Of a stretch of DNA of 64,000 nt, positions 60,926-64,000 are shown in pieces; within the stretch, counting starts at the first letter, position 1; the number at the start of each line of letters is the position of its first letter. The stretch covers positions 1 through 64,000 of the forward strand of contig JAHIRM010000003.1 in the NCBI GenBank assembly GCA_018818595.1, read 5' to 3'. The notes under the pieces were generated by a model that had not been told where the DNA came from, searched no databases, and worked only from the letters and a program-made list of their open reading frames with translations. Both the position numbers and the translations under genes were made by a program. The DNA comes from Bacillota bacterium (GTDB lineage Bacteria > Bacillota_I > Bacilli_A > Izemoplasmatales > Hujiaoplasmataceae).

Positions 60926-62149
60926 TTATGTTAATTCATAAATATTTGTAATAATTTTTTTGACAATTTCTACTGCTTGATCCATTTCTTGAATAGAAAT
61001 GTATTCAAATGGCCCGTGATAGTTGTATCCACCCGTTCCAAGGTTAGGACAAGGCAATCCCATATAGGTCAGTCTAGCACCATCTGTGCCTCCACGAATC
61101 GGTTCAATAATTGGGGTTAATCCTTGATCTGTGATGGCTTTAATCGCAATATCAATAATTTCTAAATGATTATCTAATTTTTCTTTCATATTAAAGTAAG
61201 AATCAGTGATTTCTAAGATGGAAGTATTTTTTCCATACTTATTGTTGATGAATTCACAAGCGTTTAAAAAATCCTTCTTTTGGCTTTCAAATATCATTTT
61301 ATCATGATTACGAATGATATAGTCTAAAACCGTTTTCTCAACATTTCCTTGAATTCCATGTAAATGATTGAATCCTTCGTAATTTTCAGTAATTTCTGGG
61401 CGCATAAATTTTGGAAGTAATTGATTAAATTCAAAGGCAAGTTCAATGGAGTTAATCATCTTGTTTTTCGCGCTTCCTGGATGGACTGATTTGCCATTAA
61501 AAATGACTTTAGCGCCTGCGGCGTTAAAATTTTCATAAGCAATTTCACCAACCATTGAACCATCAAGCGTATAAGCAAAATCAGCATTCACTTTGTTAAC
61601 ATCAAGATAAATCGTCCCGTTTCCTACTTCTTCATCAGGGGTAAAAACAATCACGATTTCTCCATGAATGAAATCAGAATGTGTTTGAATAAATTCAACT
61701 ACGGTCATAATTTCAGCAACTCCGGCTTTATCATCAGCTCCAAGTAAAGTCGTCCCATCCGTTACGATTAAATCTTCTCCAATATTTCTTATTAACGAAC
61801 TAAACATAGTTGGACTAAGTACAATATTGGTTTCTTCGTTTAACACAATATCTTTTCCGTCATATGATTGAATAAGTCTTGGTAATACATTTTCTCCACT
61901 TGCATCAGGAGAAGTATCTAAATGTGCGATAAATGCAACACAAGGTATTTTTTTTAAAGTATTGGCTTTGATTCTTCCAATCAAATAGCCAAAATCATCT
62001 ACTTCAGAAGATACACCTAAATTTGTTAATTCTTCTTTTAAAAAGTTGGCTAATTCTAATTGAGAAGAAGTAGAAGGGTATGTTTTTGAAGAATCACTGG
62101 ATTGAGTATTAAATTTTACATAATTTAGTAAGCGTTCGTATGCACGCAT
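60926..62149 (-). CDS. pepT: peptidase T (tripeptide aminopeptidase)
   Basis: 407 aa, M20B. Cuts the N-terminal residue from tripeptides in the cytosol. Zinc ligands lie in FIAHLDTSPDASG, LGADDKAG, FTPDEEVGNG, TLDGSMVG and GTGGYNYHGPFEYI. AGGTGAT precedes the ATG by 3 nt on the minus strand, and the leader is about 14 nt. Monocistronic and convergent with rlmH. It fits the amino-acid-fermenting theme of the window. Confidence 0.97.
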   Translation of the reverse strand: MRAYERLLNYVKFNTQSSDSSKTYPSTSSQLELANFLKEELTNLGVSSEVDDFGYLIGRIKANTLKKIPCVAFIAHLDTSPDASGENVLPRLIQSYDGKDIVLNEETNIVLSPTMFSSLIRNIGEDLIVTDGTTLLGADDKAGVAEIMTVVEFIQTHSDFIHGEIVIVFTPDEEVGNGTIYLDVNKVNADFAYTLDGSMVGEIAYENFNAAGAKVIFNGKSVHPGSAKNKMINSIELAFEFNQLLPKFMRPEITENYEGFNHLHGIQGNVEKTVLDYIIRNHDKMIFESQKKDFLNACEFINNKYGKNTSILEITDSYFNMKEKLDNHLEIIDIAIKAITDQGLTPIIEPIRGGTDGARLTYMGLPCPNLGTGGYNYHGPFEYISIQEMDQAVEIVKKIITNIYELT

Positions 62150-62169
62150 GATATCACCTCTTGTATTTT

Positions 62170-62175
62170 ATTATA
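62170..62175 (-). promoter_or_regulatory. -10 of pepT
   Basis: TATAAT on the minus strand without an extended TG; predicted +1 near 62163 and ATG at 62149, leader about 14 nt. Confidence 0.6.
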
Positions 62176-62356
62176 CTACATCTTATTTTGTTTTTGTTTT
62201 ATTAAGTTTCTAATCTCAAAAAAACATAGTACTATCATAAAAAATGAAGTAACGAAGAAATAAAATTCTAAGTAAAATTAAAAATAAATTGGAAAATTTA
62301 ATATAAAAGAAACGGTATAAAAAGACTCTACTTTTATGTAAATCATTGAGACTCTG

Positions 62357-62365
62357 TGGTATAAT
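62357..62365 (+). promoter_or_regulatory. extended -10 of the HSL-hydrolase operon
   Basis: TGG-TATAAT; predicted +1 near 62372, AGGTGA at 62377-62382, ATG 62388, leader about 16 nt. The other 180 bp up to pepT hold nothing I can identify. Confidence 0.7.
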
Positions 62366-62387
62366 TATAAAAAAGCAGGTGAAATAG

Positions 62388-63329
62388 ATGCTTGACCTTC
62401 AATTTAGTAAAAAAACCATCAGAGGAACTTTCGCAAATCAATTATTAAGATTAGTCAGTAAGTTTCCGGATATTAAAAAACATCATCCAGTTAATTTTGG
62501 CAGATTATATACGACCGAACTAACAGATACTTTTCGTTTTCCTAAAAATATTGTCGCAAATCAAATAGAGTTTCATACTGCAAAAATGGAATGGATTTAT
62601 AAATCAAACAATATTGGAAAAAATATTATTCTTCAGTTTCATGGGGGAGCATATGTTTCTGGATATAGTGATATTTATAGAAAATCAGCTTTAAAATATT
62701 TAAGCTTAACTTGTAGTTGTAGCGTTTTATCTCTTGATTACCGTTTGGCGCCGATTCATCCATTTCCTGCTGCTTTTGAAGATGCCATTGCTGCTTATGA
62801 TTTTGTTATAAGCAAAGGCTATCTTTCTGAAAACATTATTTTAGTTGGAGATTCTGCTGGAGGGGGATTGGTTCTTGCTTTGGGGTTATATTTAAGAGAC
62901 CAACAAAGAGTTTTGCCAAAGGCAATTATTACAATGTCTGCTTGGACAGATTTAGCGGCTGAAGGCGAATCTTACCTTCGAAACATTAAATTAGATCCGT
63001 TACTAGGTGAAAATACAGATCCACTTGATGTAAAAGGATATATTGGACATGAAGACATTCATAATCCATATATTTCTCCTGTCTATGGACAGTATCATAA
63101 TTATACAAATTTAATGATGCATGTAGGAAGTAATGAAGTATTAGAATCAGATACGTTAAGTGTCGCAAAAATAGCAAGCGATGCCGGAAACAATGTAAAA
63201 GTGACAATTTATAGAGGAATGTTTCATGTGTTTCAATTAGCTTTTGGGTTAATTCCTGAAGCAAAAAAGGCATGGAAAGAAATTGGAAAGTATATTGAAA
63301 CACAATTTACGTGTAACTTGGAACGTTAA
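62388..63329 (+). CDS. alpha/beta hydrolase, hormone-sensitive-lipase family
   Basis: 313 aa. Oxyanion-hole motif ILQFHGGAYVSG (HGGAY), then SLDYRLAPIHPFPAA, nucleophile in VGDSAGGGLVLAL (GDSAGG), Asp in LGENTDP region and His in RGMFHVFQL. This is the esterase class HSL. No signal peptide. The next gene starts 17 nt later and encodes a condensation-like acyltransferase, and such pairs of hydrolase and acyltransferase are common in Firmicutes. Substrate unknown. Confidence 0.9.
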   Translation: MLDLQFSKKTIRGTFANQLLRLVSKFPDIKKHHPVNFGRLYTTELTDTFRFPKNIVANQIEFHTAKMEWIYKSNNIGKNIILQFHGGAYVSGYSDIYRKSALKYLSLTCSCSVLSLDYRLAPIHPFPAAFEDAIAAYDFVISKGYLSENIILVGDSAGGGLVLALGLYLRDQQRVLPKAIITMSAWTDLAAEGESYLRNIKLDPLLGENTDPLDVKGYIGHEDIHNPYISPVYGQYHNYTNLMMHVGSNEVLESDTLSVAKIASDAGNNVKVTIYRGMFHVFQLAFGLIPEAKKAWKEIGKYIETQFTCNLER

Positions 63330-63345
63330 AAGGGAGTAATTTAAT

Positions 63346-64000
63346 ATGGGAAAAGACATTTTATATAAAGACTGGTTTAAGCTGGATAATTCTGCGAAAA
63401 TTTTTCCTGCAGTTTCCAATAAAAGAGAAACAAATACATTTAGAGTGCAAGTGATTTTAAAAGAAGAAGTGGATATTGATTTATTACAACTCGCCGTAGA
63501 TGCAATTTTAGAAAGATACCCCATGTTCAAAGTTCGGTTAAAAACCGGATTGTTTTGGAGTTATTTAGATTACAATAGTCGGCCTTTTTATATTGAACCG
63601 TTATCATATCAAGTATGTGGTAATTTAAGTCCTAAAGAAAATAACGGATATTTATTTAAAATATTTTATCGAAATAAATTGATAGCTTTAGAGGCTTTTC
63701 ATTCATTAACGGATGGAACAGGTTCTTTCATGATGTTAAAATCAATTCTCTATGAGTACTTTATTTTAAAAGGATATAATGTATCTCCAGATAACATGAT
63801 TTTAACAAAAGATAGTCTTCCTTCTATGGAAGAATATGAAGATAGTCATAGTACATATTATAATGCTAAGAACCGACAACACGTGAATGAAAAAAAAGCG
63901 TTTGGAATAAAAGGAACGCCAATTTCTGGGGATAATATTGGGCTTATTTCAGGAACAATTTCGACGGCAAAAATGCTAGAATTAGCAAGAAAATATCAAG
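63346..64000 (+). CDS. condensation-like alcohol acetyltransferase family protein, 3' end cut
   Basis: At least 218 codons, open to the window edge. It starts MGKDILYKDWFKLDNSAKIF, the entry motif of the alcohol acetyltransferase/condensation-like group, with GLFWSYLDYN. The catalytic motif EAFHSLTDGTGS (H-x-x-x-D-G) is the CoA-acyltransferase active site. AAGGGAGTAATTTA precedes the ATG. The gene is clearly intact up to the edge. It is co-transcribed with the HSL-family hydrolase. Natural acceptor unknown; a lipid or surface alcohol is a guess. Confidence 0.85.
   Translation, partial: MGKDILYKDWFKLDNSAKIFPAVSNKRETNTFRVQVILKEEVDIDLLQLAVDAILERYPMFKVRLKTGLFWSYLDYNSRPFYIEPLSYQVCGNLSPKENNGYLFKIFYRNKLIALEAFHSLTDGTGSFMMLKSILYEYFILKGYNVSPDNMILTKDSLPSMEEYEDSHSTYYNAKNRQHVNEKKAFGIKGTPISGDNIGLISGTISTAKMLELARKYQ

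Noticed and set aside
1-64000. CRISPR arrays, prophage, rRNA operon or replication origin
   Set aside because: I found no regularly spaced repeats, no phage structural genes, no rRNA sequence and no DnaA-box cluster on reading both strands.

Overview
The window is a strongly AT-rich, gene-dense chromosome segment of a wall-less or deep-branching low-GC Firmicutes-type bacterium. The family content (dnaE next to pfkA, ytxK-ackA, trmFO-xerC, rlmH, feoAB, DUF2089/SHOCT-like proteins, VanZ-like, paired RlmD-like enzymes) fits Bacillota/Mycoplasmatota. UGA is used as a stop throughout (uvrB, feoA, msrB), so this is not a code-4 Mycoplasma or Spiroplasma. An Izemoplasmatales or Acholeplasmatales-like free-living Mollicute is my best guess, but that is inference. 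I see no insertion sequence, prophage, rRNA operon, origin or CRISPR array.

Layout. 1-315: end of a tRNA cluster (Gln, Lys, Leu) with a shared terminator, then yidD on the minus strand. 0.8-4.4 kb: ytxK-ackA and a membrane-anchored surface protein with Ig-like repeats. 4.4-8.5 kb: dnaE-pfkA. 8.5-12.6 kb: a B12/radical SAM protein and uvrB-vanZ-like. 12.6-14.3 kb: a small-protein operon (a 56-aa ORF, two SHOCT-like paralogues and a DUF2089 zinc-ribbon/HTH protein) behind a strong promoter and a long leader. 14.4-20 kb: amino-acid catabolism (serine dehydratase, tryptophanase, arginine deiminase) with an rRNA methyltransferase. 20-22.3 kb: a Cache-GGDEF diguanylate cyclase and msrB with a CxxC membrane protein. 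22.4-27.8 kb: an ABC ATPase, an FtsX/MacB-type permease and a large FN3 lipoprotein. 27.9-33.7 kb: a DUF6933/pRiA4b ORF-3 protein, a PlsC-like acyltransferase with a zinc ribbon, a GltS-like symporter, DUF2804, a DUF1292-like protein and a two-iron superoxide reductase. 33.7-42.4 kb: an envelope region with two tandem UppP genes, a CpsC/CpsD/CpsB polysaccharide control module, a two-component system and a CapD/FlaA1-type nucleotide-sugar dehydratase. 42.4-46.5 kb: rlmD paralogue-fhs-unknown-HD operon. 46.5-52.6 kb: MATE exporter, then hydrolase-GlpA-like-GlpB-like-DUF1667-ogt. 52.6-55.6 kb: feoA-feoB and a DtxR/MntR-family regulator. 55.6-58.1 kb: divergent LacI regulator and GH13 amylase. 58.2-60.9 kb: trmFO-xerC-rlmH. 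60.9-64 kb: pepT, an HSL-family hydrolase and a truncated condensation-like acyltransferase.

Together the genes describe an anaerobic fermenter of amino acids, peptides and some sugars. It would take in peptides and amino acids (PepT, GltS-like), deaminate Ser, Trp and Arg, run glycolysis (PfkA), and make ATP through AckA. It would protect itself with superoxide reductase and MsrB and import ferrous iron. UppP and Cps proteins show that it makes an undecaprenyl-linked surface polysaccharide.

Two recurring signals stand out. Many transcription units use the same compact start: an extended -10 (TGnTATAAT type), then a GGTGA-type ribosome site almost at the predicted +1, then the start codon about 9-17 nt from +1. 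The feo promoter is a perfect TTGACA-N17-TATAAT followed at once by two copies of GTTAG-N6-CTAAC, and a DtxR/MntR-type regulator is encoded just after feoB.
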